Assembly: GCF_002752355.1 (NCBI RefSeq)
Contig: NZ_MRAV01000014.1
Location: 434,001 to 498,000 of the forward strand
DNA length: 64,000 nt
Reading direction: 5' to 3'
From: Leucobacter sp. OLIS6
Lineage (GTDB): Bacteria > Actinomycetota > Actinomycetes > Actinomycetales > Microbacteriaceae
Shown here: in pieces, positions 22,643 through 32,703 of the stretch
Layout: each line of letters opens with the position of its first letter
Position numbering within the stretch: the first letter of the stretch is position 1
The notes under the pieces: generated by a model
The model's database searches: none
The model's input: the letters and a program-made list of their open reading frames with translations, nothing else
Told to the model about the DNA's origin: nothing
Position numbers and translations under genes: made by a program

Positions 22643-22689
22643 GAGCGCGCCCGCCTCCGCCCCGCGTGCGGGGCAAGGCGGACGCGCTC
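22643..22689. terminator. bidirectional terminator, murG-like / ndk
   Basis: Long nested hairpin: GAGCGCG (22643-22649) pairs with CGCGCTC (22683-22689), with CGCC/GGCG and GCCCC/GGGGC pairing inside. It lies between the convergent murG-like and ndk genes and can serve both. Confidence 0.7.
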
Positions 22690-22711
22690 GACGTCCGGAA
22701 TCGCGGTCGGA

Positions 22712-23128
22712 TCAGGCGAACCAGAGCGCGAGCTCGCGCGCCGCCGACTCCGGCGAGTCGGATCCGTGCACCAGGTTCTGCTGCACCTTGAGGCCCCAGT
22801 CGCGACCGAGGTCGCCGCGGATCGTGCCGGGCGCCGCGGTCGTCGGGTCGGTCGTGCCCGCGAGCGAGCGGAAGCCCTCGATGACGCGGTGGCCCGCGGC
22901 TCGGATCGCGACGGTCGGACCCGAGCTCATGAACTCGATGAGCGGCTCGTAGAAGGGCTTGCCCTCGTGCTCGGCGTAGTGCGCGGCGAGCAGCTCGCGG
23001 TCGGCGTCCACCAGGCGGAGGTCGACCAGGCGGTATCCCTTCGCCTCGATGCGGCGCAGGATCTCACCGGTCAGGCCGCGGGCGACGCCGTCGGGCTTCA
23101 CCAGGATGAGGGTCTCTTCTGCGGACAT
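22712..23128 (-). CDS. ndk: nucleoside-diphosphate kinase
   Basis: Balances NTP pools by moving the gamma phosphate between nucleotides through a phospho-histidine. The 138-aa protein has ETLILVKPDGVARG at the start and the catalytic NLVHGSDSPESA with the active His. Start ATG 23128 has GAAGGAG with a 5-6 nt spacer, better than the upstream alternative at 23164. Last gene of ileS-folC-DUF4233-ndk, 55 bp after the DUF4233 gene. Confidence 0.96.
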   Translation of the reverse strand: MSAEETLILVKPDGVARGLTGEILRRIEAKGYRLVDLRLVDADRELLAAHYAEHEGKPFYEPLIEFMSSGPTVAIRAAGHRVIEGFRSLAGTTDPTTAAPGTIRGDLGRDWGLKVQQNLVHGSDSPESAARELALWFA

Positions 23129-23183
23129 GCGTCTCCTTCGATCAGAACGGAATACGGAAAACAAGTGTAGTGAGCGGACGCGG

Positions 23184-23660
23184 CTAGTTCTGGGCGTCCT
23201 GGGACGCCAGCCAGGCCTCGCGCCCGCGGTCGATCTGCGCGCCGCGGACCATGCAGAAGATCCACAGGGCCAGGAACACGATGCTCACGATCAGACTCAT
23301 CGGCATGATGACGGCGACCGCCAGCATGAGCGCGTGCACCCCCCAGCCGATCTTGATGCCGAGCCCGCCGCGCATGCAGGCCAGGGCGACGATGATCACG
23401 ACGCACAGCCCGATGCCGATGTAGATGCCGAGCTCCCGCGGCTCCAGCAGGGACAGTCCGAACACTGTCATCCCCATGAGGAAGACGATGATCAGCTCGA
23501 ATCCGAGCACGATGGACGCCAGCGCCCGCTGGGTCGACTGACGACCGCTGCGCGCGCCCGAGACGCGCATCGCGGAGTTGTGCGCGAGCGTCTCCGAAGG
23601 CGACAGCTGCAGTTCTTCGCCGTCCTCGGCGGAGGCGCCGCGGATCTTGCGCGGGCTCAT
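23184..23660 (-). CDS. DUF4233 membrane protein
   Basis: 158-aa protein with a polar N-terminus of about 45 residues followed by four hydrophobic segments, the last ending near residue 140. It matches the DUF4233 family that lies between folC and ndk in many actinobacteria; no function is known. The ATG overlaps the folC stop in an ATGA. The conserved position suggests a link to folate or nucleotide metabolism, but this is only positional evidence. Confidence 0.82.
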   Translation of the reverse strand: MSPRKIRGASAEDGEELQLSPSETLAHNSAMRVSGARSGRQSTQRALASIVLGFELIIVFLMGMTVFGLSLLEPRELGIYIGIGLCVVIIVALACMRGGLGIKIGWGVHALMLAVAVIMPMSLIVSIVFLALWIFCMVRGAQIDRGREAWLASQDAQN

Positions 23661-25006
23661 GCGATCCCCCAGCCCTCATCCCGCGAATACGCGATCGCTT
23701 CGCCGGCGAGCATGACCGATCCGGTCACGAGCACGCCGCGGGTCTCGCCCTCCTCGACCGTCGACGCCCAGGCGCGGGCCGCGTCGAGCGCGTCGGGCAG
23801 GCGCTCCTCGACCTCGACCGGCAGCCCGGGCAGCGCGGTCGCCGCCAGCTCGGCGAGCCGGTCGGCGTCGATGGCGCGGGGCGAATCCACCGTGGTGAGG
23901 ATCACGCGGGAGGCGAGCGGAGCCAGCGCGGCGAGCACGCCGGCGGCGTCCTTCTCACCGAGCACGCCGACGACCAGCGCCACCTCGGAGAACCGGAACG
24001 ACTCGACGAAGCCTCGCGCGAGCGCCTCCGCGCCGTGCGGGTTGTGCGCGGCGTCGACCACGACCGAGGGGTCGGTACCGATCAGCTGGAGGCGGCCGGG
24101 CGAGGTCAGCTGGCCGAGTCCCTCGTCGAGCACTTCCTCGGGCACCGGCCGTTCGCCGCCGAGGAAAGCCTCGACGGCGGCGATGGCGAGCGCCACGTTC
24201 TCGGCCTGGTGGCCGCCGAACAGCGGGACGAACGCGGGATCGTAGGCGTTGCCGGTCGCGCCGACCACGTCGATCTGGCGTCCGCCGACGGCGAGCCGGT
24301 CGTCGGCGAGGCGGAAATCGCGGCCCTGCACGAGCACGCGCGAACCGGTGCGCTCGGCGGCGGCTTCGATCGCGGTGAGCGCAGCCGGATCCTGCGCGGC
24401 CGACACGACCGTGCTGCCCGGTTTGATGATCCCGGCCTTCGTCTGCGCGATGGTCGCGATGTCCGGGCCCAGGATCGCGGTGTGGTCGAGCGCGATCGGT
24501 GTGAACACGGCGACCTGGGCGTCGACGATGTTGGTCGCATCCCACTCGCCGCCCATGCCGACCTCGATCACGGCGACATCGACGGGGGCATCGGCGAACG
24601 CGGTGAACGCGAGCACCGCGAGCGCCTCGAAGAACGTGATCGGTCCCTGGCCAGCGGCCTCGAGCTCGGCGTCGACGACCTCGAGCGGCAGCTGCAGTTC
24701 ACCCCAGGCCTCTGCGAGCCGCTCGCCGCCAATGGGCGATCCATCGACCTGGAAGCGCTCGGTGAAGTCCACGAGGTGCGGGCTCGTGAAGAGCCCCGTA
24801 CGCAGGCCGTGCGCGCGCAGCAGCGACTCCACCGCGCGGCTCGTCGAGGTCTTGCCGTTGGTGCCCGCGATCTGCACGACGGGGAACGAGAGCTGCGGCG
24901 AACCGGCCAGCTCGGCGAGCCGGCGCACCGGCTCGATGCGGGGGCGCGGGTTCGCCTCGCCCACGCGGCCGAGCAGCGCGTCGTAGACCTCTTCTGCGGC
25001 GCTCAT
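23657..25006 (-). CDS. folC: bifunctional folylpolyglutamate/dihydrofolate synthase
   Basis: Adds glutamates to folates (and makes dihydrofolate from dihydropteroate). The 449-aa Mur-ligase-fold protein has the P-loop [14 protein letters not shown] near residue 47, the helper motifs [10 protein letters not shown] and LDHTAILG, and the C-terminal Mur ligase domain with [12 protein letters not shown]. Length is normal for the family. Start overlaps the ileS stop by 4 bp and its stop overlaps the DUF4233 start, so the three are coupled and fall under the ileS T-box. Confidence 0.95.
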   Translation of the reverse strand: MSAAEEVYDALLGRVGEANPRPRIEPVRRLAELAGSPQLSFPVVQIAGTNGKTSTSRAVESLLRAHGLRTGLFTSPHLVDFTERFQVDGSPIGGERLAEAWGELQLPLEVVDAELEAAGQGPITFFEALAVLAFTAFADAPVDVAVIEVGMGGEWDATNIVDAQVAVFTPIALDHTAILGPDIATIAQTKAGIIKPGSTVVSAAQDPAALTAIEAAAERTGSRVLVQGRDFRLADDRLAVGGRQIDVVGATGNAYDPAFVPLFGGHQAENVALAIAAVEAFLGGERPVPEEVLDEGLGQLTSPGRLQLIGTDPSVVVDAAHNPHGAEALARGFVESFRFSEVALVVGVLGEKDAAGVLAALAPLASRVILTTVDSPRAIDADRLAELAATALPGLPVEVEERLPDALDAARAWASTVEEGETRGVLVTGSVMLAGEAIAYSRDEGWGIA

Positions 25007-28000
25007 CGGGCGTCCTCCTCCTCGGGCGCGTCGAGCCCGGTCGTGTCGATCGTGATGATGAGCGGAGCCTTGTCCGTGCCGAGAGCCTTCGCGCCGGTCA
25101 CGAAGACGCCGTCGCCGGGAGACCGGATGTCGTCGACGATCGCGTCGATCCCGATCGCCTCCTGCACCGCGAAGCCGGCCGCGAGCGTCTCCGCCGCGAT
25201 CAGCCCACCGTGGGTCCGGAGCGCGTCCACGTGAGCGGGCTCCGCGTTCAGCGCGAGCACGATGCGATCGCTCACGTCGAGGCCGGCGTTCTTGCGCGCC
25301 TCCTGCACGGCGCGGATCGCGTCGCGGGCGATGCCCTCGGCCTCGAGCTCCGGCGTCGTGTCGGTGCGCAGCAGCACGAAGCCGCCGCCCTGGAGCAGCG
25401 CGAGCGCCGTCGACCCGTCGGCGCCATCGCCGGCGGAGAGCGTCAGTTCGTACTCCCCCGGCTCGAGCGCGATGCCGCCCGCGGTCACGACGCCGTCGGT
25501 CTCGGACCAGTCGCCCGACTTCGCACCGCGGATCGCCTGCTGCACGTTCTTGCCGATGCGCGGACCCGCCGCGCGGGCGTTGACGGCGAGCGTGTGCACG
25601 ATCCCGTGCTCGGCAGCGCTCTCGGCCGTCTGCTCGACGAGGGTCACCTGCTTGACGTTGAGCTCCTCGCGCAGGATCTCGGCGAACGGCTGCAGCGCCT
25701 CCGGCCGCGCGCTCACGACGGTGAGCTCCGAGAGCGGCAGGCGGACCCGCAGACGGCGGGCCTTGCGCAGTGCGAGCGCCTGCGAGGTGATCTGACGGAC
25801 CTCGTCCATCGCGACGATCAGCTCGTCGTCAGCGGGGAACTCCGCGGCGTCCGGCCAGTCCGCGAGGTGCACCGAGCGGCCGCCGGTGAGGCCGCGCCAG
25901 ATCTCCTCGGTGACGAGGGGCGCCATGGGCGCCGCGACGCGCGCGACGGTTTCGAGCACGGTGAACAGGGTGTCGAAGGCCTGACGGTTCGACTCCTTGC
26001 CGTTCTCCCCGTGCGTGCCCTCCCAGAAGCGGTCCCGCGAGCGGCGCACGTACCAGTTGGTCAGCGTCTCGGCGAAGTCGCGCAGGGTCTCGGCCGCGCT
26101 CGTCGTGTCGAGCCCGTCGAGGTGCGCCTCGACCTCGCGCACCAGGCGTCCGGTCTTGGCCAGGATGTAGCGGTCCAGCGGATCGCTCGAGTCGGTGCGG
26201 CGCTCCGCCTCGATCCCGTCCGCGTTCGCGTAGAGGCTGAAGAAGTAGTAGGAGTTCCAGAGCGGCAGGATGAACTGGCGAACGCCCTCGCGAATCCCTT
26301 CCTCGGTCACGACGAGGTTGCCGCCGCGGACCACCGGCGAGGCCATGAGGAACCAGCGCATCGCATCGGAGCCGTCGCGGTCGAACACCTCGTTCACGTC
26401 GGGGTAGTTGCGCAGCGACTTCGACATCTTGTTGCCGTCGGAGCCGAGCACGATGCCGTGGCTGATCACGTTCTTGAACGCGGGGCGATCGAAGAGCGCG
26501 GTCGCGAGCACGTGCTGCAGGTAGAACCAGCCGCGCGTCTGCCCGATGTACTCGACGATGAAGTCGGCGGGCTGGTGCGTGTCGAACCACTCGCGGTTCT
26601 CGAACGGGTAGTGCGCCTGCGCGAACGGCATCGAGCCCGAGTCGAACCAGACGTCGAACACGTCCTCGATCCGGCGCATGGTGCTCGCGCCGGAGGGATC
26701 GTCGGGGTTCGGCCGGGTCAGCGAGTCGATGTACGGGCGGTGCAGGTCGACCTCGCCCTGCTCGTTGCGCGGCAGCTCGCCGAAGTCGGCCTCGAGCTCG
26801 GCGAGCGAGCCGTAGACGTCGACGCGCGGGTGCTCGGGATCGTCGCTCTTCCACACCGGGATCGGGCTGCCCCAGTAGCGGTTGCGGCTGATCGACCAGT
26901 CCCGGGCGCCCTCGAGCCACTTGCCGAACTGGCCGTGCTTGACGTTCTCGGGGACCCAGGTGATCTGCTCGTTGACCTCGAGCATGCGCTGCTTGATGTC
27001 GGTGACGCGCACGAACCAGCTGGAGACCGCCTTGTAGATCAGCGGGTTCCGGCAGCGCCAGCAGTGCGGGTAGGAGTGCTCGTAGCTCGCCTCTCGCAGC
27101 AGGCGGCCGTTCTGCTTGAGCAGACGGATCAGCGGGCGGTTGGCATCCATCCAGAGCTCGCCGGCCACGTCGGTGACCGCCTTGATGAAGCGGCCGCCGT
27201 CGTCGACGGAGACGATGACGGGCATGCCGGCCTCGGCGGTGATGCGGTAGTCGTCCTCGCCGTACGCCGGCGCCTGGTGCACGATGCCGGTACCGTCGGT
27301 GGTCGAGACGTAGTCGTCGACGAGCACGCGCCAGTACCGCGCGGTGCCCCACACCTCGGAGTCGGCGAAGTAGTCGAAGAGCCGCGCGTACTCGATCTCG
27401 GCGAGCTCAGCGCCCGGCACCGTGCGCTCGACGGCCGCGTTCACGGCCTCGGCGGATTCGTAGCCGAGATCCTTCGCGTGGTTGCCGACGAGGTCGACCG
27501 CCAGCAGGTAGCGGGCCTCGCCCGCCGCCCCGCCGTCGGCGCCGCCCGCAGGGCCCGCGGGCACGACGGCGTAGGAGATCTCCGGTCCGACTGCGAGGGC
27601 CGCGTTCGTGGGCAGGGTCCAGGGCGTCGTGGTCCAGGCGAGCGCGCGCACGCCGTCGAGACCGAGCTCGGCCGCGCGCTCTCCCATGAAGGGGAAGGTC
27701 ACGGTCACCGAGGGGTCCTGGCGCATCTGGTAGACGTCGTCGTCCATGCGCAGCTCGTGGTTCGAGAGCGGGGTCTCGTCGCGCCAGCAGTAGGGCAGGA
27801 TCCGGGAGCCCTCGTAGGCGAGGCCCTTCTCGTGCAGCTGCTTGAACGCCCAGAGCACGCTCTCCATGTACCCGAGGTCGAGGGTCTTGTACCCATGCTC
27901 GAAGTCGACCCAGCGCGCCTGGCGGGTGACGTAGTCCTCCCACTCGCGCGTGTACTGCAGCACGGCATCGCGGGCCTTCGCGTTGAACGCGGCGATGCCC

Positions 28001-28383
28001 ATCTCCTCGATCTGGCGCTTCTCGGTGATGCCGAGCTGCTTCATCGCCTCGAGCTCGGCGGGCAGGCCGTGGGTGTCCCACCCGAAGCGGCGCTCCACCT
28101 TCTTGCCCCGCATGGTCTGGAAGCGGGGGAAGACGTCCTTGGCATAGCCGGTGAGCAGGTGGCCGTAGTGCGGCAGGCCGTTGGCGAAGGGCGGGCCGTC
28201 GTTGAAGACCCACTCGGCTTCGCCCTCACGGCGTCGGATCGACTCGCGGAAAGTGTCGTCGGCCTTCCAGAAGGCGAGCACGCGCTGCTCGACCTCGGGA
28301 AGTCGCGGGGATGGCGATACTTCGGCTGCTGCACCGTTCGGCTGCTGCGCGGCGTCGCCGGTCGACTGCTTCGGATACGTCAT
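25003..28383 (-). CDS. ileS: isoleucine--tRNA ligase (type 2, eukaryote-like)
   Basis: Charges tRNA-Ile. The 1126-aa class I synthetase has [12 protein letters not shown] (HIGH motif, near residue 65), the CP1 editing domain, and [12 protein letters not shown] (KMSKS). Its length and the GLPHYGHLL / [11 protein letters not shown] context point to the long IleRS2 form found in actinobacteria and eukaryotes rather than the roughly 930-aa E. coli type. IleRS2 enzymes are generally less sensitive to mupirocin, which is family knowledge. Expression is predicted to be set by the T-box leader directly upstream. It heads ileS-folC-DUF4233-ndk. Confidence 0.97.
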   Translation of the reverse strand: MTYPKQSTGDAAQQPNGAAAEVSPSPRLPEVEQRVLAFWKADDTFRESIRRREGEAEWVFNDGPPFANGLPHYGHLLTGYAKDVFPRFQTMRGKKVERRFGWDTHGLPAELEAMKQLGITEKRQIEEMGIAAFNAKARDAVLQYTREWEDYVTRQARWVDFEHGYKTLDLGYMESVLWAFKQLHEKGLAYEGSRILPYCWRDETPLSNHELRMDDDVYQMRQDPSVTVTFPFMGERAAELGLDGVRALAWTTTPWTLPTNAALAVGPEISYAVVPAGPAGGADGGAAGEARYLLAVDLVGNHAKDLGYESAEAVNAAVERTVPGAELAEIEYARLFDYFADSEVWGTARYWRVLVDDYVSTTDGTGIVHQAPAYGEDDYRITAEAGMPVIVSVDDGGRFIKAVTDVAGELWMDANRPLIRLLKQNGRLLREASYEHSYPHCWRCRNPLIYKAVSSWFVRVTDIKQRMLEVNEQITWVPENVKHGQFGKWLEGARDWSISRNRYWGSPIPVWKSDDPEHPRVDVYGSLAELEADFGELPRNEQGEVDLHRPYIDSLTRPNPDDPSGASTMRRIEDVFDVWFDSGSMPFAQAHYPFENREWFDTHQPADFIVEYIGQTRGWFYLQHVLATALFDRPAFKNVISHGIVLGSDGNKMSKSLRNYPDVNEVFDRDGSDAMRWFLMASPVVRGGNLVVTEEGIREGVRQFILPLWNSYYFFSLYANADGIEAERRTDSSDPLDRYILAKTGRLVREVEAHLDGLDTTSAAETLRDFAETLTNWYVRRSRDRFWEGTHGENGKESNRQAFDTLFTVLETVARVAAPMAPLVTEEIWRGLTGGRSVHLADWPDAAEFPADDELIVAMDEVRQITSQALALRKARRLRVRLPLSELTVVSARPEALQPFAEILREELNVKQVTLVEQTAESAAEHGIVHTLAVNARAAGPRIGKNVQQAIRGAKSGDWSETDGVVTAGGIALEPGEYELTLSAGDGADGSTALALLQGGGFVLLRTDTTPELEAEGIARDAIRAVQEARKNAGLDVSDRIVLALNAEPAHVDALRTHGGLIAAETLAAGFAVQEAIGIDAIVDDIRSPGDGVFVTGAKALGTDKAPLIITIDTTGLDAPEEEDAR

Positions 28384-28642
28384 GTTCGGGGCCCTCGTGC
28401 GTGTCCGTGCGCGTACGGCTGCTGTCGCCTACGTGCACTGTTCCGACGCCGGGACGAGCGCTGCGCTTCGCAGCTCCCGCGGTACCACCCCGCTTGTCGA
28501 ACCGCGCTGCGAGCAGCGCGGTTCGGCCTCTTCGTTCGGCTGTGACGGGCCGTTCCCGTTCGGTTCTAGTGGACCTCGCGCGCCGAAGCGCTCTCGACCG
28601 TTCTTCCGAAGGCTCCCCGGTGATGGCCGGATCGACGCCTGT
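28384..28642 (-). ncRNA. T-box leader (riboswitch) of ileS, Ile specifier
   Basis: The roughly 260-nt leader of ileS on the minus strand contains the universal T-box sequence AAGCGGGGTGGTACCGCGG at 28495-28477, which pairs with the tRNA acceptor end. Nearer the 5' end, an ATC triplet at 28624-28622 in GGCCATCACCGGGGAGCC is the probable specifier codon matching the tRNA-Ile GAU anticodon. The short Stem I and the location directly before ileS are as in known actinobacterial ileS T-boxes, which act on translation. A strong hairpin with GCGCTGC repeats at 28503-28527 lies between the two parts. Uncharged tRNA-Ile would raise expression of the whole operon. Confidence 0.92.
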
Positions 28643-28649
28643 GCGCTCG

Positions 28650-28655
28650 ATTCTA
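28650..28655 (-). promoter_or_regulatory. ileS T-box operon -10 element
   Basis: TAGAAT on the minus strand, giving a predicted transcript start near 28642, just before the T-box Stem I. No clear -35 was seen. Confidence 0.55.
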
Positions 28656-28722
28656 CCGGATCGCGATGACCCGGGATAGCATCGCAGCATCCAGGTCGAT
28701 GCCGATTCCCAGGAGGCCGCCA

Positions 28723-29196
28723 GTGTCCGCACCCGCCGATCAGCCCGACGTCGTCGATCAGCCCGAGCAGCATCTCGCGGTCGTCCGGGATCGCGTCGCG
28801 TTCGCGGACATCCCCGCGCTCTACGATCGGGCGTATCCGGCGATCTTCGACGCCCTCGGCGCGGCGGGCATCGCCCCGAGCGCACCGCCGATGGGCGTCG
28901 TGCACGGTTCCCCTGACGGCGCCCTCGATCTCTCGGTCGCCGTGCCGGTCGCGGAGCCTTTCGCGGGCGACGGCGAAGTCGCCTCCGAGACCATCGCGGC
29001 CGGACGGGTCGCGACGCTGCTGGTGCGCGGCGACTATTCGCAGATCGGGTCGGCCTACCAGCGGCTGTTCGAGTGGGCCGTGGCCCAGGGACTCGAAGCG
29101 ACCGGCCTCGCGTGGGAGCAGTATCTGACGGAGCCGAAGCCGGGCGGGGACCCGGCCGAGAACGAGACCCTCGTCGCGATCCAGCTCGCCGGCTGA
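28723..29196 (+). CDS. GyrI-like small-molecule-binding domain protein
   Basis: 157-aa stand-alone GyrI/AraC-effector-binding-like domain: repeated beta-alpha-beta-beta units beginning VRDRVAFADIPALYDRAYPAIFDAL, with PMGVVHG, GRVATLLVRGDYSQIGSAYQRLFEW and a final acidic Glu-rich LTEPKPGGDPAENETLVAIQL. Such domains bind hydrophobic small molecules or hydrolyse them; the substrate is unknown. The GTG at 28723 is chosen over the ATG at 28666 because a perfect AGGAGG sits six bases before it. It is divergent from the ileS T-box transcript, 80 bp away, and upstream of a TetR regulator. Confidence 0.83.
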   Translation: MSAPADQPDVVDQPEQHLAVVRDRVAFADIPALYDRAYPAIFDALGAAGIAPSAPPMGVVHGSPDGALDLSVAVPVAEPFAGDGEVASETIAAGRVATLLVRGDYSQIGSAYQRLFEWAVAQGLEATGLAWEQYLTEPKPGGDPAENETLVAIQLAG

Positions 29197-29250
29197 GGCG
29201 CGCTCCACCCGTCGCGCTGCCGAACGGGTTCCGCACGGGATACTGGAGGG

Positions 29251-29856
29251 GTGAACGCCTCCCTCAGCACCCCCGCTCGCGGCCGGCCGCGAGCCTCCAG
29301 CCGCGCCGTCCTCGAAGAGGCGGCGTCCGAACTCTTCCTGGAGCAGGAGTACGCCCGCACGAGCGTCGATCAGATCGCGCGCCGCGCCGGGGTGAGCCGA
29401 GGCACCTTCTTCAACTACTTCGCGAGCAAGGCCGACGTGTTCTGGGGCGACGTCGACGCGCAGCTCGATCGGCTTCCCGGGCTGCTCGGCGCCTCCGATT
29501 CCGAGCCCGCCGACGCCATCGACGCCGCGTTCACCGAGATGGCACGGAACTTCGGCCCCGACCGTGTGCCCTGGATCCTCAACCATTTCGAGGCGATCGG
29601 TTCGCCCGACGAAGTCCTCGCCGCGGCGACGCGCCGCGTCACCCGAGCCGCGGAGGCACTGCGCGTCTTCGTCGCCGAACGCACGGACGCCCACCCGCAG
29701 GACCTCGGCGTCGCCCTGACCGTCAACACCGCGCTCGCGCTCATGCTCTCCGCGGTGCAGTCCTGGATCGCGGCGGGACCGAGCCGCGGAGGCCTGGACG
29801 GACACCTCGCGCTCGTTGCCGCGATGCGCCGGAAGGCCAGCGCAGACGCGTCCTGA
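29251..29856 (+). CDS. TetR-family transcriptional regulator
   Basis: 201-aa repressor. The N-terminal helix-turn-helix (residues about 15-60) reads VLEEAASELFLEQEYARTSVDQIARRAGVSRGT, split here by the classic turn, followed by FFNYFASKADVFWG, a textbook TetR recognition region. The C-terminal ligand domain is not assignable. Start is GTG at 29251, immediately after GGAGGG and six bases after GATACT, so the message is probably leaderless. It lies 54 bp after the GyrI-like gene and may control it, which is inference; no palindromic operator was found there. Confidence 0.86.
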   Translation: MNASLSTPARGRPRASSRAVLEEAASELFLEQEYARTSVDQIARRAGVSRGTFFNYFASKADVFWGDVDAQLDRLPGLLGASDSEPADAIDAAFTEMARNFGPDRVPWILNHFEAIGSPDEVLAAATRRVTRAAEALRVFVAERTDAHPQDLGVALTVNTALALMLSAVQSWIAAGPSRGGLDGHLALVAAMRRKASADAS

Positions 29857-29888
29857 CCCGGCACCTGGGGTGAGCGGGGCCCGCCTTG

Positions 29889-29955
29889 CGCCGGATTTCG
29901 GGCTTCCGCCGGATCCCTGCACCGCTCTCATCCGGCGGAAGCCCGATATCCGGCG
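29889..29955. repeat. 26-bp imperfect inverted repeat upstream of valS
   Basis: Arms 29889-29914 and 29930-29955 are complementary at 25 of 26 positions, around a 15-nt loop. CGCCGGAT occurs twice within each arm. The structure lies 33 bp after the TetR stop and 20 bp before the valS -10. It could end tetR transcription, although no T-run follows, or be a dispersed palindromic element. Confidence 0.8.
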
Positions 29956-29974
29956 GACGGGACGCGCCTTTCGA

Positions 29975-29980
29975 TAGACT
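29975..29980 (+). promoter_or_regulatory. valS -10 element
   Basis: TAGACT, with a predicted transcript start near 29987 and a leader of about 97 nt before the ATG at 30084. The leader has no T-box sequence. The -10 begins 20 bp after the long inverted repeat. Confidence 0.5.
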
Positions 29981-30083
29981 GAAGGCACACACCATCAGGC
30001 ACCAGCGCGGTCGCGTCGATCGCGCGCAGACACGGTGCCGCCCACATCGACCCCGACCTCGCGTCGAGACACGGAGCCACCGC

Positions 30084-32675
30084 ATGAGCGCGATCCCCGA
30101 CAAGCCGGCACTCGAAGGCCTCGAAACCAAGTGGGGCGCGAGCTGGGAGGCCGAGGGCACCTACCGCTTCCCGCGCGAGGGGGCCGAGCGCAGCGAGGTC
30201 TACAGCATCGACACCCCGCCGCCCACGGCATCGGGTTCGCTGCACGTCGGGCACGTCTTCTCGTACACGCACACCGACACCGTCGCGCGCTTCCAGCGCA
30301 TGCGCGGCAAGCGCGTCTTCTACCCGATGGGCTGGGACGACAACGGCCTGCCCACCGAGCGTCGCGTGCAGAACTACTACGGCGTGCGCTGCGATCCGTC
30401 CCTCCCCTACGTCGAGGACTTCGTGCCGCCGCACGAGGGCGGCGACGGCAAGAGCGTGAAGGCAGCCGACCAGCAGCCGATCTCGCGCCGCAACTTCATC
30501 GAGCTGTGCGAGCGCCTCACGGTCGAGGACGAGAAGCAGTTCGAGGACCTGTGGCGTACGCTCGGCCTCTCGGTCGACTGGACGCAGAGCTACCGCACCA
30601 TCGGCACCGACTCGATCCGCGCATCGCAGCTCGCCTTCCTCGGCAACATCGAGCGCGGCGAGGCCTACCAGGCCCAGGCCCCCACCCTCTGGGACGTCAC
30701 CTTCCGCACCGCGGTCGCGCAGGCCGAGCTCGAGGACCGCGAGCAGCCCAGCGCCTACCACACGCTCGCGTTCCACCGCACGGACGGCGAGGGCGACATC
30801 CTCATCGACACCACGCGCCCCGAACTGCTCGCCGCCTGCGTCGCGCTCGTCGCGCACCCCGACGACGAGCGCTACCAGCCGCTCTTCGGCACCACGGTGC
30901 GCACCCCGATCTTCGGCGTCGAGGTGCCGATCGTCGCGCACCACCTGGCACAGCAGGACAAGGGCACCGGCATCGCCATGATCTGCACCTTCGGCGACGT
31001 GACCGACGTCGTCTGGTGGCGCGAGCTCAATCTGCCGAACCGCGCGATCCTCGGCTTCGACGGCCGCGTGCTCGCGGAGGCCCCCGAGGCCATCACCAGC
31101 GAGGCCGGACTCGACGCCTACGCCCAGATCGCGGGCAAGACCGTGTTCAGCGCAAAGCAGACCATGGTCGAGCTGCTGCAGGCCTCCGGCGAGCTGCAGG
31201 GCGAGATCCGCAAGATCTCCCACCCCGTCAAGTTCTTCGAGAAGGGCGACAAGCCGCTCGAGATCGTCTCGACCCGCCAGTGGTACATCACGAACGGCGC
31301 GCGCGACGAGGGCCTGCGCGAGCGCCTGCTCGCCCACGGTCGCGAGCTCGAGTGGCACCCCGACTTCATGCGGGTGCGCTATGAGAACTGGGTCGAAGGC
31401 CTGTCGGGCGACTGGCTGATCTCGCGCCAGCGCTTCTTCGGCGTGCCGATCCCGGTCTGGTACCCGCTCGATGCCGAGGGCAACCCGGTGTTCGACCAGC
31501 CGATCGTCGCCACGAAGGAGCAGCTCCCCGTCGACCCGTCGAGCGACGTGCCCGCGGGCTACGACGCCACGCAGCGCGGCCAGGCCGGCGGCTTCGTCGG
31601 CGAGGTCGACGTCATGGACACCTGGGCGACCTCGTCGCTCACCCCGCAGCTCGCGGGCGGCTGGGAGCGCGATCCCGAGCTCTTCGACCTCGTCTTCCCG
31701 TTCAGCCTCCGCCCCCAGGGCCAGGACATCATCCGCACCTGGCTCTTCTCGACGCTGCTGCGTTCCGAGCTCGAGTCGGGGCAGCTCCCCTGGCAGCACG
31801 CCGGCATCTCGGGCTGGATCCTGGATCCCGACCGCAAGAAGATGTCGAAGTCGAAGGGCAACGTCGTCACCCCGCTCGGCATGCTCGAGCAGCACGGCGC
31901 CGACGCGGTCCGGTACTGGGCGTCGTCCGCGAAGCTCGGCACCGACGCGGCCTTCGATCCGCAGAATCCGACCCAGATCAAGATCGGCCGCCGCCTCGCG
32001 ATCAAGCTGCTCAACGCGGCGAAGTTCACGCTCTCGTTCGACGCCACCGGTGCCGGCACCGTGACCGAAGCGCTCGACCGCTCGATGCTCGCGTCGCTCG
32101 CGACCGTGATCGAGGACGCGACCCGCGCGTTCGAGGCGTACGACCACGCTCGCGCGCTCGAGATCACCGAGTCGTTCTTCTGGACCTTCTGCGACGACTA
32201 CCTCGAACTCGTCAAGGAGCGCGCGCACGCCGGCAGCGGCCAGCCGCAGGCTTCCGCGGTCACCGCGCTGCGCTTCGCCCTCTCGGCGTTCATCCGCCTG
32301 CTGGCGCCGTTCCTGCCCTACGCGACCGAAGAGACGTGGTCGTGGTTCAACGAGGGTTCGGTGCACGTCGCCGCGTGGCCGCAGGCCGCCGAAGCGTCGG
32401 AGCCCGCGGGCCCCGACGCCGACCCCGGCCTGCTCGGACTTGTCGGCTCGGCGCTCGTCGGTATCCGCGGCGCCAAGACGGCCGCGAAGGCATCGCAGAA
32501 GACGCCGGTCGAGCTCGCGGTCGTCCAGACGCCCGCGGCCGACCGCGACCGCTTGCAGCTCGCCGCCGACGACCTGAGCAAGGTCGGGCGCATCGCCGAG
32601 CTCCGCATCGAAGCGGCCGAGGTCGACGCTCCGACCGTCGCCGAGATCCGCCTCGAGGCTCCGGCCGAGGCCTGA
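30084..32675 (+). CDS. valS: valine--tRNA ligase, archaeal-type
   Basis: Charges tRNA-Val. The 863-aa class I enzyme has PPTASGSLHVGHVFSY (HIGH), the CP1 editing domain and KKMSKSKGN (KMSKS). The segment after HIGH reads GWDDNGLPTERRVQNYY, which is the archaeal/alphaproteobacterial ValRS form; the usual bacterial form reads PGTDHAGIATQ there. It also lacks the C-terminal coiled-coil arm of typical bacterial ValRS. I start it at ATG 30084 (MSAIPDKPALEGLETKWG), as the earlier in-frame codons include the inverted repeat. Horizontal replacement of ValRS in this lineage is a likely explanation. Confidence 0.96.
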   Translation: MSAIPDKPALEGLETKWGASWEAEGTYRFPREGAERSEVYSIDTPPPTASGSLHVGHVFSYTHTDTVARFQRMRGKRVFYPMGWDDNGLPTERRVQNYYGVRCDPSLPYVEDFVPPHEGGDGKSVKAADQQPISRRNFIELCERLTVEDEKQFEDLWRTLGLSVDWTQSYRTIGTDSIRASQLAFLGNIERGEAYQAQAPTLWDVTFRTAVAQAELEDREQPSAYHTLAFHRTDGEGDILIDTTRPELLAACVALVAHPDDERYQPLFGTTVRTPIFGVEVPIVAHHLAQQDKGTGIAMICTFGDVTDVVWWRELNLPNRAILGFDGRVLAEAPEAITSEAGLDAYAQIAGKTVFSAKQTMVELLQASGELQGEIRKISHPVKFFEKGDKPLEIVSTRQWYITNGARDEGLRERLLAHGRELEWHPDFMRVRYENWVEGLSGDWLISRQRFFGVPIPVWYPLDAEGNPVFDQPIVATKEQLPVDPSSDVPAGYDATQRGQAGGFVGEVDVMDTWATSSLTPQLAGGWERDPELFDLVFPFSLRPQGQDIIRTWLFSTLLRSELESGQLPWQHAGISGWILDPDRKKMSKSKGNVVTPLGMLEQHGADAVRYWASSAKLGTDAAFDPQNPTQIKIGRRLAIKLLNAAKFTLSFDATGAGTVTEALDRSMLASLATVIEDATRAFEAYDHARALEITESFFWTFCDDYLELVKERAHAGSGQPQASAVTALRFALSAFIRLLAPFLPYATEETWSWFNEGSVHVAAWPQAAEASEPAGPDADPGLLGLVGSALVGIRGAKTAAKASQKTPVELAVVQTPAADRDRLQLAADDLSKVGRIAELRIEAAEVDAPTVAEIRLEAPAEA

Positions 32676-32703
32676 GCCGGGACCGCACGGGAAGGTCGGC
32701 AGC

